From assembly GCA_947259915.1 (NCBI GenBank), contig CAMYOC010000053.1:92057-156056 (forward strand): a stretch of DNA of 64,000 nt. The letters are read 5' to 3'. Below, piece by piece: positions 44,063-52,299 of this stretch. The stretch is from an uncultured Gammaproteobacteria bacterium (GTDB lineage: Bacteria; Pseudomonadota; Gammaproteobacteria; Steroidobacterales; XN24). Numbering within the stretch: the first letter of the stretch is position 1; each line of letters starts with the position of its first letter. A program made the translations under genes and the position numbers. The notes under the pieces were generated by a model. It saw only the letters and a list, made by a program, of their open reading frames with translations. It had not been told where the DNA came from and made no database searches.

Positions 44063-44986
44063 TTGGCCACCGCGTTTATTACCCACCCGGCTTGTCGTGG
44101 CCACGTGATGCAGACCGGGCATCCGGAATGTCCGCGCCGGCTCAGCCTGATCGAGGATCAGCTTTACGCCGAGGGTGTAGCGGAATTCCTGGTCTACTGC
44201 GACGCGCCGATGGCGACTAGGGCACAGCTCGAGCGCGTGCATGATCCAGCCTATCTGGACGAGCTGGCGGCGATGGCACCCGAAGAAGGCCTGGTGCAGC
44301 TGGATCCGGATACCGCGCTCGGTCCACACACCCTGCAAGCGGCGCTGCATGCCGCCGGTGGCGTGATCCGCGCGGTGGATATGGTGATGGCCGGCGAGGT
44401 CGAAAACGCGTTTTGCGCGGTGCGACCACCGGGCCATCATGCCGAGCGCGCCAGGGCCATGGGTTTTTGTTTCCTCAACAATGTCGCTGTCGGCGCGGCC
44501 CACGCGCTGTACGCGCATGGATTGTCGCGGATAGCGGTGCTGGATTTTGACGCCCATCACGGTAACGGCATCGAGGAGATTTTCGCCGACGAACCCCGCG
44601 TACTGGTTTGCTCGACCTATCAGCATCCTCTCTATCCGTTCTCCGGGGCGCCCAGCATCCCGGGACGTATCATCAATGTTCCGCTGGCTGCCGGCACCCG
44701 GGGCAAGGATTACCGTGACGCCATCGATCAGTGCTGGCTGCCGGCGGTGGATCAATTCCGTCCCCAACTCATCCTCGTTGCGGCCGGTTTCGACGGTCAT
44801 GCCCAGGATTCCACCACGGATCTGATACTCAACGAACGGGATTTCGAGTGGCTCACCCAGCAGATTATGACCCTGGCCGAGCGGCATACCGGCAAGCGCC
44901 TGATCTCGACGCTGGAGGGCGGATACTCGGCCGGCGCGCTGGAGCGTTCTGTTGTCGCTCATATCCGTGAGCTGGCTGCACTGTAG
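44063..44986 (+). CDS. Histone-deacetylase family protein
   Basis: A 307-residue class II-like deacetylase fold protein. Active-site features: RPPGHHAERARAMGFCFLNN (general base His pair), LDFDAHHGNG (zinc Asp and His), and AAGFDGHAQD (second zinc Asp). Bacterial members deacetylate acetyl-lysine on proteins or acetylpolyamines. A TTG start at 44063 is supported by TGGAG eight bases upstream. It is divergent from the PatZ-type acetyltransferase gene with a 71-bp gap, which suggests a writer and eraser pair under shared control. Confidence 0.9.
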   Translation: MATAFITHPACRGHVMQTGHPECPRRLSLIEDQLYAEGVAEFLVYCDAPMATRAQLERVHDPAYLDELAAMAPEEGLVQLDPDTALGPHTLQAALHAAGGVIRAVDMVMAGEVENAFCAVRPPGHHAERARAMGFCFLNNVAVGAAHALYAHGLSRIAVLDFDAHHGNGIEEIFADEPRVLVCSTYQHPLYPFSGAPSIPGRIINVPLAAGTRGKDYRDAIDQCWLPAVDQFRPQLILVAAGFDGHAQDSTTDLILNERDFEWLTQQIMTLAERHTGKRLISTLEGGYSAGALERSVVAHIRELAAL

Positions 44987-45067
44987 AATCGCGCCTGCGT
45001 CTGTTGACCCGGTCCCGGGGGCCAACCATGCTCTGACCAGGGGCGCCATTCAGACGCAGAGGATCTT

Positions 45068-45652
45068 ATGACGGCCGCGGCCATCCGACATGTGCCAAAC
45101 GCTATCTCACTGGCGCGCCTTTGCTGCGTGCCGGTGCTCGCCTGGCTGGCATGGGTCCGGCTCGAGGTGCCTTTTGTCTGGCTCACGGTGCTGGCCCTGG
45201 CCAGCGACGGCGTCGATGGCTGGATCGCGCGGCATTACGGATGCGTTTCACGTCTCGGGTCCGTGCTTGACTCGATCGCCGACGCGCTGCTGATGCTGGT
45301 TATCGGCTACGGCACCTGGGTATTTCATCCGGTTGTCTATACCGAATACGGATGGCTGATCGCGCTGGTGGTCGGGCTGTGGCTGCTCGAGCATCTGTGC
45401 GCCTTTCTCCGATACGGCCGGCCATCGAGTTTTCATACCGCGCTGACGCGCTTCGGCGTTGCGGTCTTTGCCGTGTTCATAACCGTGATGTTTTTGTTCC
45501 GTTTCGAACCGTGGTTGCTGTGGATTACCGTCGCTGTGAGCATCCTCGCGGTGCTGGAGCAAATGGCGATGCTATGGCTGCTCCCGGACTGGACACCGGA
45601 TCTGCGGGGCGGGTTGCCTGAGGTACTGCGTCGCAGACGGAACACGCGCTGA
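45068..45652 (+). CDS. CDP-alcohol phosphatidyltransferase family protein
   Basis: A 194-residue inner-membrane protein with about six helices. The signature DG-x2-AR-x8-G-x3-D-x3-D is intact in SDGVDGWIARHYGCVSRLG and the following VLDSIAD. Such enzymes transfer a phosphatidyl group from CDP-diacylglycerol to an alcohol such as glycerol 3-phosphate or inositol phosphate. The acceptor cannot be told from sequence; pgsA of this organism may be elsewhere. It follows the deacetylase gene after 81 bp. Confidence 0.85.
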   Translation: MTAAAIRHVPNAISLARLCCVPVLAWLAWVRLEVPFVWLTVLALASDGVDGWIARHYGCVSRLGSVLDSIADALLMLVIGYGTWVFHPVVYTEYGWLIALVVGLWLLEHLCAFLRYGRPSSFHTALTRFGVAVFAVFITVMFLFRFEPWLLWITVAVSILAVLEQMAMLWLLPDWTPDLRGGLPEVLRRRRNTR

Positions 45653-45744
45653 GCGGCCGCGGAGCGCGGACATGGAGCCCCGGAAACCCTGGTCCGGACC
45701 CTGTCCAGCGGGTCCGGACGGCCCTGATGTGGTACCCTTGGCCC

Positions 45745-46029
45745 ATGGCACAAGCAGCATCAACTCCAGCGAAATCCGCGTCCGCAACCAACGATCCCTT
45801 CGAAATCGCCTCCATCACCAAGACTCAGGCTCCGGCCGGTATGGAAGCCGCGAGCTGGTATCGGTACGTGATCCGGCAAGGCAAAAACACCATCGACGGG
45901 CGCCGCCAGGGCACACTCAGGAACGTGACCAAGGCGGTCGAGGAAGTGGTCGAACGGCTCAACGAGCGCCGCATGGGCAAGGTTGGCAGAGTCCATCTGA
46001 CTCCCAGTCCCAAGCGCAAGAAGTCCTAG
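45745..46029 (+). CDS. Small basic conserved hypothetical protein
   Basis: A 94-residue cytosolic protein with a disordered Ala/Ser-rich start and a basic C-terminal half (SWYRYVIRQGKNTIDGRRQG, KAVEEVVERLNERR, ending PSPKRKKS). Its basic charge suggests binding to nucleic acid, but no known domain is seen. The codon use and lack of a ribosome-binding site leave the start open: ATG 45745 or ATG 45727. It stands alone between the phosphatidyltransferase and DUF2799 genes. Confidence 0.6.
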   Translation: MAQAASTPAKSASATNDPFEIASITKTQAPAGMEAASWYRYVIRQGKNTIDGRRQGTLRNVTKAVEEVVERLNERRMGKVGRVHLTPSPKRKKS

Positions 46030-46104
46030 TCTCAGCCTTCGCTTCCGATCGGCGGTAGCGCGGCCCGCGCGCCCGGCGCCCGTGTGCTGCGTGATACCGA
46101 GTGA

Positions 46105-46126
46105 TCACGACTTGTTCAAATCGTGA
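46105..46126. promoter_or_regulatory. 22-bp near-perfect palindrome (operator or hairpin)
   Basis: TCACGACTTG and CAAATCGTGA flank a central TT, with one mismatch between the 10-bp arms. A further half-site TCACGAC lies at 46132-46138, and the word GACCGGTCACC, also found at both arms near 6.03-6.15 kb, is at 46143-46153. All lie 75-120 bp upstream of the DUF2799 gene. The size and symmetry suit a dimeric repressor site; no regulator is identified. Confidence 0.45.
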
Positions 46127-46225
46127 CCTCTCTCACGACGGCGACCGGTCACCCCCACGTAAAATTCTCCAGACATGCTGGTCTGTGTTCCCTCCCGGGA
46201 GCCGGACCCGCGGCGGAGGATTTGC

Positions 46226-46774
46226 GTGGTCAGAACCTGGATCGCAATGGCGGGCATCCTGCTGTCGGTGACGACGGGCGGGACGGCTGTGGCCGCTTGC
46301 CCGGGCCCGGACTGGGCCCAGGTCGGCTATACCGACGGCGAGCAGGGCCGCCCGATGCATTGGATGGGGCGTTATGTCCGGCAATGCGCGACGGCGGGTC
46401 GGTCCTTTGCGCGGGACGCTTATCTGAGCGGACGGCAGCGGGGCCTGCAGAGTTACTGCCAGCCGGCGCGCGGTTATCTCGCCGGAACACACGGTGATCA
46501 CTATCTGGGCGCCTGTCCCGGCGACCTGGAGCCGGCTTTCCTCGATGCCTACCGTGCCGGTGCCCGCATCCACTCGGTGCGCAGGTTGATGGGTCAGATA
46601 GATCGACAGATCGAATGGTATGCCGATCAGCTGCAGTCTCCAGCGATCGGCGAGGACCGTCGCCGCGAGTTTGCAGCCGAGCTGGAGCGGCTGACACAGC
46701 GCCGACGGGACTTCGAGCAGCGTATCGATCGCTATTCCGAGCGCTTCGCCGCGGTCGATCGTATCGGTGGTTAG
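46226..46774 (+). CDS. Exported DUF2799 protein
   Basis: A 182-residue protein with a signal peptide (cleaved near AVAAC) and a DUF2799 domain. The family pattern is clear: DWAQVGYTDGEQGRP, RYVRQCATAG, DAYLSGRQRGLQSYC, RGYLAGTHGDHYLG and a final CPG. The C-terminal 60 residues form a coiled coil (IDRQIEWYADQL..LERLTQRRRDFEQR). The cysteines suggest disulfides in the periplasm. GTG 46226 with GGAGGA five bases upstream is the likely start. Its last 4 bp overlap the convergent DUF3142 gene. Confidence 0.87.
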   Translation: MVRTWIAMAGILLSVTTGGTAVAACPGPDWAQVGYTDGEQGRPMHWMGRYVRQCATAGRSFARDAYLSGRQRGLQSYCQPARGYLAGTHGDHYLGACPGDLEPAFLDAYRAGARIHSVRRLMGQIDRQIEWYADQLQSPAIGEDRRREFAAELERLTQRRRDFEQRIDRYSERFAAVDRIGG

Positions 46775-48510
46775 GGTTCCGTATCCGCCGCCTGTCCCGC
46801 TTCCGGAATCCGCAGATATTCATGCAGGGCGATGCCCGCGAACGAGGGCCACGCCGCCCAATCGGTTTCGAGTTCCGGTAGCAGTCGGTCGAGCGCGTCG
46901 GTGTTGCCGCGGAACGTAGTCCGATCTCCGCTCACCGGGACGGCGTAGGCGAGGGCGAAACTCGGCCCCGCCGGGTTGGCTCGCGGACGGCGTAGCAGGA
47001 CCAGCGCCCGCATCTGACCGATCTCGAGCTGCCACAGCCTCCCCTGCTCAAAGGGCCTGTAGTGCCACCGTGTCTGCTCGGGTATCGGGCCGGCCTCGAG
47101 CGCGATGCGAACAAAACGCTGTTGTTCCGCGCCCCAGGCCAGGAACGGCCTGGCGCCTGCGCGGATCTGCGACGGATCGGTGCGATAGTTCATCACCGAT
47201 ATGCCGTCGACCACAGTCGCCAATTGCTCCAGGAACGGGCCGTCGTCGGTAGCGAGTCCGGACCACCAGAACGGCACGGCTACTTCCAGCGGCATCCCCG
47301 CCGCCTGGCGCAAGGCGCGGATGGTGCCCAGGTAGTGGGTCAGCCAGCGTTCTGTATCCAGTGCGAAGCCGGCGAGCAAATAGGGCTCGATATCGTACTG
47401 AACACCAGCAAGTCGCCGGGCGGGCCGTTGGCTGGCATTGAATCCTGCAAGAGCCGATGCCCGCCTGACCATGTACACCTGGCCTTCCGGCAGCACCGCG
47501 CCCGGATCGCCTTCCACGGCCCACACCGACACCTGACGGTGTCCGGCCGCGTCGATAAACCGGGCCAGCCGCTCCGGGTCGGAGACCGCCAGAGGTTCGC
47601 CGTCCAGCGGCACCGTGATAAACACGGTGTTGGCACCGCTACGCTCGAGCTCGCCAAACAGGGCCTCAGCCGTCTCCATCCAGGCCTCGGGCTGCCATAC
47701 CCAGGCCGCTCGAGCGGGGGCCTTCAGCCCCGGCGCGGGCAGCAGCTCGAGGCCTGTGAGCCGCAGTCGCGCGTGACCGGCAGGGCAGAGCACGCTAAAG
47801 GCGTACTCACCCGGCGCCATGCCGCGGGGCAGGGTGAACCCATGCATCGTCGGTCTGGTGTCGGCGGCGAAGTCGCCGAGGGCCAGCGGCGATTCGCGCT
47901 GCAGGCGTTGGGCGTCCGAAAAGGCGAAGGCGAAATGCCCGGATCCCGCGGATTCCAGCTGCACGCGGAGGCGTCCATCCCGCACCATGCGATATTCACC
48001 AGCCCGTAACAGCAGTCCGGCCGGTGCGTCGCCGGCAGCGCAGATCAGGTCGATTGCGCCACCCCGGCGTCCGACCTTCGCGCGTCCCTCCACGCCAAAC
48101 GCGCGGCCGTCGAGGGTCTGCAGCAGGTCCTCACCCAGCGGCACCGGCGGGGCGCGTTTGATCGGGGTGGGTAGCGGCCGGTCGGGGATGATTTCGCTGA
48201 TCCGGATCTCGCCCTGAGCTTCGTCTCCCAGCAGGCTCACACCGGTCTCCATGCCGGCAGCGTCGTCGGCAGTGATCAGTCCGGCCCAGCGGATGTCCTC
48301 CGCGGTCACGGCGGTACTCAATGCATCGCAGCCCTCGGGCGCGTGATCGCTGATGACGAGTTGTCGGCCGTTACCCTGCGGATCCGGGTAGACGCCAAGC
48401 ACGCGTGTATCCGGGAGCTGCACCCCCGCGTCGCAAAGTGCCAGCCACGCCGCACCGGCAGGAATGGGTGCGAGCAGCATGGCCAGGCTGGCGATCCAGC
48501 CGGTGTTCAA
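46771..48510 (-). CDS. DUF3142 protein, predicted TIM-barrel glycosidase-like
   Basis: A 579-residue exported protein. After a signal sequence (GWIASLAMLLAPIPAGAAWL) comes a beta-rich, sugar-binding-like segment (about residues 120-265), then a DUF3142 domain that looks like a TIM barrel. ANTVFITVPLDGEPL is a beta strand/loop, and VQYDIEPYLL carries D373-x-E375 at the end of a strand, as in many glycosidases. Last gene of the five-gene operon, 13 bp after the GT2 gene. The TTG start at 48510 fits the signal peptide; an upstream ATG at 48600 would overlap GT2 by 77 bp. Catalysis is unproven. Confidence 0.75.
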   Translation of the reverse strand: MNTGWIASLAMLLAPIPAGAAWLALCDAGVQLPDTRVLGVYPDPQGNGRQLVISDHAPEGCDALSTAVTAEDIRWAGLITADDAAGMETGVSLLGDEAQGEIRISEIIPDRPLPTPIKRAPPVPLGEDLLQTLDGRAFGVEGRAKVGRRGGAIDLICAAGDAPAGLLLRAGEYRMVRDGRLRVQLESAGSGHFAFAFSDAQRLQRESPLALGDFAADTRPTMHGFTLPRGMAPGEYAFSVLCPAGHARLRLTGLELLPAPGLKAPARAAWVWQPEAWMETAEALFGELERSGANTVFITVPLDGEPLAVSDPERLARFIDAAGHRQVSVWAVEGDPGAVLPEGQVYMVRRASALAGFNASQRPARRLAGVQYDIEPYLLAGFALDTERWLTHYLGTIRALRQAAGMPLEVAVPFWWSGLATDDGPFLEQLATVVDGISVMNYRTDPSQIRAGARPFLAWGAEQQRFVRIALEAGPIPEQTRWHYRPFEQGRLWQLEIGQMRALVLLRRPRANPAGPSFALAYAVPVSGDRTTFRGNTDALDRLLPELETDWAAWPSFAGIALHEYLRIPEAGQAADTEP

Positions 48511-48523
48511 GCCCGCACCACCG

Positions 48524-49981
48524 TCATTGACTGCCGCTGTGCCCGGCAGCGGGAGCCGCCGGGTCGCCGACTCCGTCCTCGCTGGACCAGCGGGCGCCAC
48601 GGTTCATCTCGCCCCAGTGAGACTTACTTCCGATCAGCCATTGCAGCAGACCGATCAATCGCCACACGGCATTGAGCTGGCGATAGCCGAAATTCTCGAG
48701 AATGGCGGCGCCAAACAACAGCATCGTGTTACGGAATCCCGGATAAACATGGAAGGAGATCTCTTCGAGCATCAGCGCACTGGTAGAGAGGAGCATGCCC
48801 AGACAGATGGCGCAGAGCAGAAATGCGAGAAACGCATCCGGCGAAATCCAGCCGTTCCAGTAGGCGATGCCCACGAACAGATAGCCGCCGACTTCCAGCA
48901 GCGGGCCAAGGAACTCGAACAGGAAGATAAACGGAAACGCGAGCCAGCCCACGGTACCGCCCCGGGGATTGAACATCAGACTCTGGTTGAGGGTCAGGCT
49001 CTCGGCCAGGCCACGCTGCCAGCGGATCCGCTGGCGGCCGAGCGTGCGCAGATCCTCCGGTGCTTCGGTCCAGCAGATCGGGTCCGGGACGAAGGTGATG
49101 CGATAGCGTCGTTGCTGTTTGCGCAGCATGCGATGTAGCCGCACAACCAGCTCCATGTCCTCACCCAGGGTATCGGTGCGGTAACCGCCGCAGGCCACCA
49201 CCACCTCTTTGCGGAATAATCCAAACGCGCCGCTGATGATCATCAGCGCGTTCAGCGGTGACCAGCCGAGGCGCCCAAACAGGAAGGCGCGCAGGTATTC
49301 CATGATCTGCAGCAACGCCAGGGTCGAATCGGGCAGCCCGATTTTCTCGATAAAGCCATCTCTGACCCGGCAACCGTTGGCGATACGGATGGTGCCGCCA
49401 CAGGCGACGGTGTCCGGATCGTCGAGGAATGGTTGTAGCACCCGATACAGGCTGTCCGGTTGCAGTACCGAGTCCGCATCCACGCCGCAGAACAGCGGAT
49501 ACCGTGCCGCGTTGATGCCTGCATTCAGAGAGTCGGCCTTGCCGCCGTTGTCCTTGTCCAGCACGCGGATGTTGGGGTGGATGGCGGAACGGTAGATGGT
49601 CTTCACCGGCTGGGTAGCGATACGCTGCCGGTAGGCTTCCGGGAACGGCACCAGAGCGAATTCATCGATCAGCTTCTGCAGGGTGCCGTCCCTGGAGCCG
49701 TCATTGACCACCACGATCTCGTATTCCGGATAGCGTAGCTGGAGCAGCGCCCTTACCGAGGTGACGATGGTCGCCGCTTCGTTGTAGGCGGGTACGATGA
49801 TGCTGATGGGCATCTCGTGCTCCGAATAGACCTTCGGCAGGCTCTCGATGCGCCGCCCCTGGAAGTAATCGCGCATACCGAACAGCGACACCAGATTGAG
49901 GCCGATATAGCCCGCATTGAGCAGCAGGAAATAGCCCAGGAACACCCACTGCGCAGCGAAGATGAGATCCTGGGTGGTCAC
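48524..49981 (-). CDS. Membrane GT2 polysaccharide synthase
   Basis: A 485-residue processive glycosyltransferase with an N-terminal membrane helix (about residues 7-35), a cytosolic GT2 domain and three or four C-terminal helices. Catalytic motifs: VVNDGSRDGT, GVDADS (DxD), GEDMEL (base) and QRIRWQRG (the QxxRW that marks processive synthases). It is like PgaC and cellulose/hyaluronan synthases. The C-terminus lacks a PilZ domain. GTG start, overlapping the HEAT-repeat gene by 4 bp with GGAG eight bases upstream. The polymer made cannot be inferred. Confidence 0.88.
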   Translation of the reverse strand: MTTQDLIFAAQWVFLGYFLLLNAGYIGLNLVSLFGMRDYFQGRRIESLPKVYSEHEMPISIIVPAYNEAATIVTSVRALLQLRYPEYEIVVVNDGSRDGTLQKLIDEFALVPFPEAYRQRIATQPVKTIYRSAIHPNIRVLDKDNGGKADSLNAGINAARYPLFCGVDADSVLQPDSLYRVLQPFLDDPDTVACGGTIRIANGCRVRDGFIEKIGLPDSTLALLQIMEYLRAFLFGRLGWSPLNALMIISGAFGLFRKEVVVACGGYRTDTLGEDMELVVRLHRMLRKQQRRYRITFVPDPICWTEAPEDLRTLGRQRIRWQRGLAESLTLNQSLMFNPRGGTVGWLAFPFIFLFEFLGPLLEVGGYLFVGIAYWNGWISPDAFLAFLLCAICLGMLLSTSALMLEEISFHVYPGFRNTMLLFGAAILENFGYRQLNAVWRLIGLLQWLIGSKSHWGEMNRGARWSSEDGVGDPAAPAAGHSGSQ

Positions 49982-51054
49982 GCGGCTCGCTCCGCCATCA
50001 CCTGGTCCATCATGTCGCGAGCGTAACGGTCATCCAGCCGCTGCCGGATGCGATCCAGTTCTTTCTGCTCGATAAACGGCAGGCCGGTCAGGGCCTGCGC
50101 AGCGCGGTAGCGAACCCACCATTCCGGATCGCAGAGCAGGCGCTCGAGCAGCCGCTTGTCCTGACGGTAGCCGATGCGACCGAGCACGCTGGCCGCGCGC
50201 ATGCGGATATGCCAGCGCGGATGGTTGACCAGGTGTCGGACCTGGGGCAGTTCGAGCGGGCTGTCGGCCACCCGCAGACACACCGAGGTGACACGGTCGT
50301 CCACCGATTGTTGCAACACCTCATGGACCACCTTGGCGGCTATCGATCGATGCACCGTAGGCAGGAACCCGATCAGCTTGGCCGCTTCCTCGGGCGTACC
50401 CTCAAGGATCGCCTGTTGCAGCGGACGCGAGGTCGCCGCGGGCCCTGCTTCCCGCAGCAGGCTCGAGACCCTGGCCGCCGCCCAGTCTTCGCGGCGCGTC
50501 ACCATCGGCAATATCAGCGGCACGGCTCGATCCGCATCGATGTTGATCAGCGCCTTGGCCGCCATCAGCGAAATCAACGTGTGGTGGGAGTGGAGCAGTT
50601 CCTCGATCCGGTCCCAGGCACTGTTTTCCACCAGGTGGCCCAGGGTCGCGATAGCGATGAGTTTGTCGCTCAGACGACCGTGATTGAGCAGCTTCCAGAC
50701 CGCCGTGTCGACGCCGAGCCGACGGGCGACGGCGTTGAGACGCACACCGGCGCTGCCGCGGAGCACGTCATGCAACACGTTCCATTCGTTGAGGAAATAC
50801 ATCAACGACGACTTTGGCAGCTCGGGCACGACCAGATCCTGATCGTCGCCGGTCTGGTCCTCGGTCAGCGCCACCTGGGTCAGCAGCGGTCGCCATTGAT
50901 CCAGAAACGCCTTGTGCCGGCGTTGCTGGACGAGCAGCCGCGAGCGCAGGATGACAACCCACAGGAACAGCAAGACCGTCATCGAGCCGGCGATGAGGCT
51001 GCTGTAAATCGCGAAAATGATGGCGCGATCAGAGCCTGCGACGAAGTCCAACAC
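49978..51054 (-). CDS. Bitopic membrane protein with HEAT repeats
   Basis: A 358-residue protein with one N-terminal membrane helix (about residues 12-36, IIFAIYSSLIAGSMTVLLFLWVV), then a charged linker and about 260 residues of HEAT-like helical repeats. Clear repeats include SDKLIAIATLGHLVENSAW, LMAAKALINIDADRA, HIRMRAASVLGRIGY and WWVRYRAAQALTGLP. The repeats should lie in the cytosol and bind a partner, possibly the synthase encoded next to it. GTG 51054 has GGAGG five bases upstream and is preferred over GTG 51066. It overlaps YaiO-like and GT2 genes on both sides. Confidence 0.82.
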   Translation of the reverse strand: MLDFVAGSDRAIIFAIYSSLIAGSMTVLLFLWVVILRSRLLVQQRRHKAFLDQWRPLLTQVALTEDQTGDDQDLVVPELPKSSLMYFLNEWNVLHDVLRGSAGVRLNAVARRLGVDTAVWKLLNHGRLSDKLIAIATLGHLVENSAWDRIEELLHSHHTLISLMAAKALINIDADRAVPLILPMVTRREDWAAARVSSLLREAGPAATSRPLQQAILEGTPEEAAKLIGFLPTVHRSIAAKVVHEVLQQSVDDRVTSVCLRVADSPLELPQVRHLVNHPRWHIRMRAASVLGRIGYRQDKRLLERLLCDPEWWVRYRAAQALTGLPFIEQKELDRIRQRLDDRYARDMMDQVMAERAA

Positions 51055-52297
51055 GGATGCCTCCACGATTGTAGACGGAACCTTGCCGGTGCCACATGAG
51101 GTCCCAGCTAAGCGCCCAGTCCGGGTTCATCCAGTGGCGCCCGCCCAGACCGAGGGTGCGGGTATTACTCGTGAGCAGACGATCCTGACCTACGCTTTCA
51201 CTCTCTTCGCCGACGCCGGCCATAATGCCGATGTGGTTGCGTTCGCCATAATAGCGGTCCAGCCGGGCCAGGTGGCTGACCGAGGTGTCGGCGCCTTCGG
51301 GCCAGCCGATGTACAAGGTGTAGGCTGCCTGCCAGTTGCCCCAGTAGCGTTCTGCGCCCAGGTTCAGGAGTTCGTAACGGGAATCCGAATACTCGGCGTG
51401 GCGGAACCCTCCGCGTAATCCCCAGCCGCCAGCAAGGCTGCGTTGCAGCTCGGCCCAGGCTGACCACTGGGGCAGCACGTCTGCACCCGGCGCAACGCTG
51501 CCCTGGAGCAGCAGCGTCCAATCTTCGTCCAGCGGCAGATAGGTACCGGCCATAAACTCCGCTTCGCGCTCGGAGAACCGATCGGTGGCTTCGATGACCA
51601 CGTAGTAAGCCTTGCGCGGCGCCAGCGTATGGCTGGCCTCAACATAGACGCTTTGCCAGTTGTCGAAGCCGTTATCCAGAGAGTCGAACGAATACCCAAG
51701 CTCGTAGTCCGAAGTCGGCTCGAAGCCGGGCGCGGATCTGTCCAGCTGCTGCCACAGGGGCCAGGAGCTGGCCGGAAAGCGCTGGCGGGCCGCAGCGGCC
51801 AGCTCGTCGAAACGGCGGCGGTTCTCGGCGCCGCCCGCCGCGAGCAGCGCCTGGGATTCCAGCTGCCAGAGCGCTTCGTAATCCGGTGCGTTTTCCCGCG
51901 CCCGCTCCAGTAACGGCACGGCCTCGGCGGGTCGTTCCGACCACACCAGCACCTGGCTCTTGCCCAGCAGATAATCAGCGTTGTCCGGGCTCTGGCCCAG
52001 CAGGCGATCGTATTCCGCCATGGCCTCATCCCAGCGCCGGGACCAGGCCAGGGTCCGCGCCAGCAGATAGCGGGCGTCCTCATCGGCGGGATAGGTATCC
52101 AGGTGCTGCTCGAGCACGCTGACCGCGGCCGGATAGTCGTCGCGATCGATGGCCGCGCGGGCCTCGACCAGCGCATCGTCGGTCGCGATCGCTGCGCTGC
52201 AGGCCAGCATCAGCCATAGCGTGGTGCTCGCCAGCAGCCCGCGCCGCAATCCTCGTGTGTTTGCCCTTACACCTGGACTCCGTGTCGTCGCGACCAT
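51029..52297 (-). CDS. TPR plus YaiO-family outer-membrane barrel protein
   Basis: A 422-residue exported protein. After a signal peptide, residues about 45-150 hold TPR repeats (YPAAVSVLEQHLDTYPADEDARYLLARTLAW, WDEAMAEYDRLL). The C-terminal 220 residues are a YaiO-type beta barrel with alternating strands (YELGYSFDSLDNGFDNWQSVYVE) ending in the aromatic/Arg-rich RVGLRRRL. The TPR-then-barrel order resembles PgaA and AlgK/AlgE export parts. GGGAG for its ATG overlaps the response regulator stop codon, so it is coupled to that gene. Confidence 0.85.
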   Translation of the reverse strand: MVATTRSPGVRANTRGLRRGLLASTTLWLMLACSAAIATDDALVEARAAIDRDDYPAAVSVLEQHLDTYPADEDARYLLARTLAWSRRWDEAMAEYDRLLGQSPDNADYLLGKSQVLVWSERPAEAVPLLERARENAPDYEALWQLESQALLAAGGAENRRRFDELAAAARQRFPASSWPLWQQLDRSAPGFEPTSDYELGYSFDSLDNGFDNWQSVYVEASHTLAPRKAYYVVIEATDRFSEREAEFMAGTYLPLDEDWTLLLQGSVAPGADVLPQWSAWAELQRSLAGGWGLRGGFRHAEYSDSRYELLNLGAERYWGNWQAAYTLYIGWPEGADTSVSHLARLDRYYGERNHIGIMAGVGEESESVGQDRLLTSNTRTLGLGGRHWMNPDWALSWDLMWHRQGSVYNRGGIRVGLRRRL

Positions 52298-52299
52298 GA

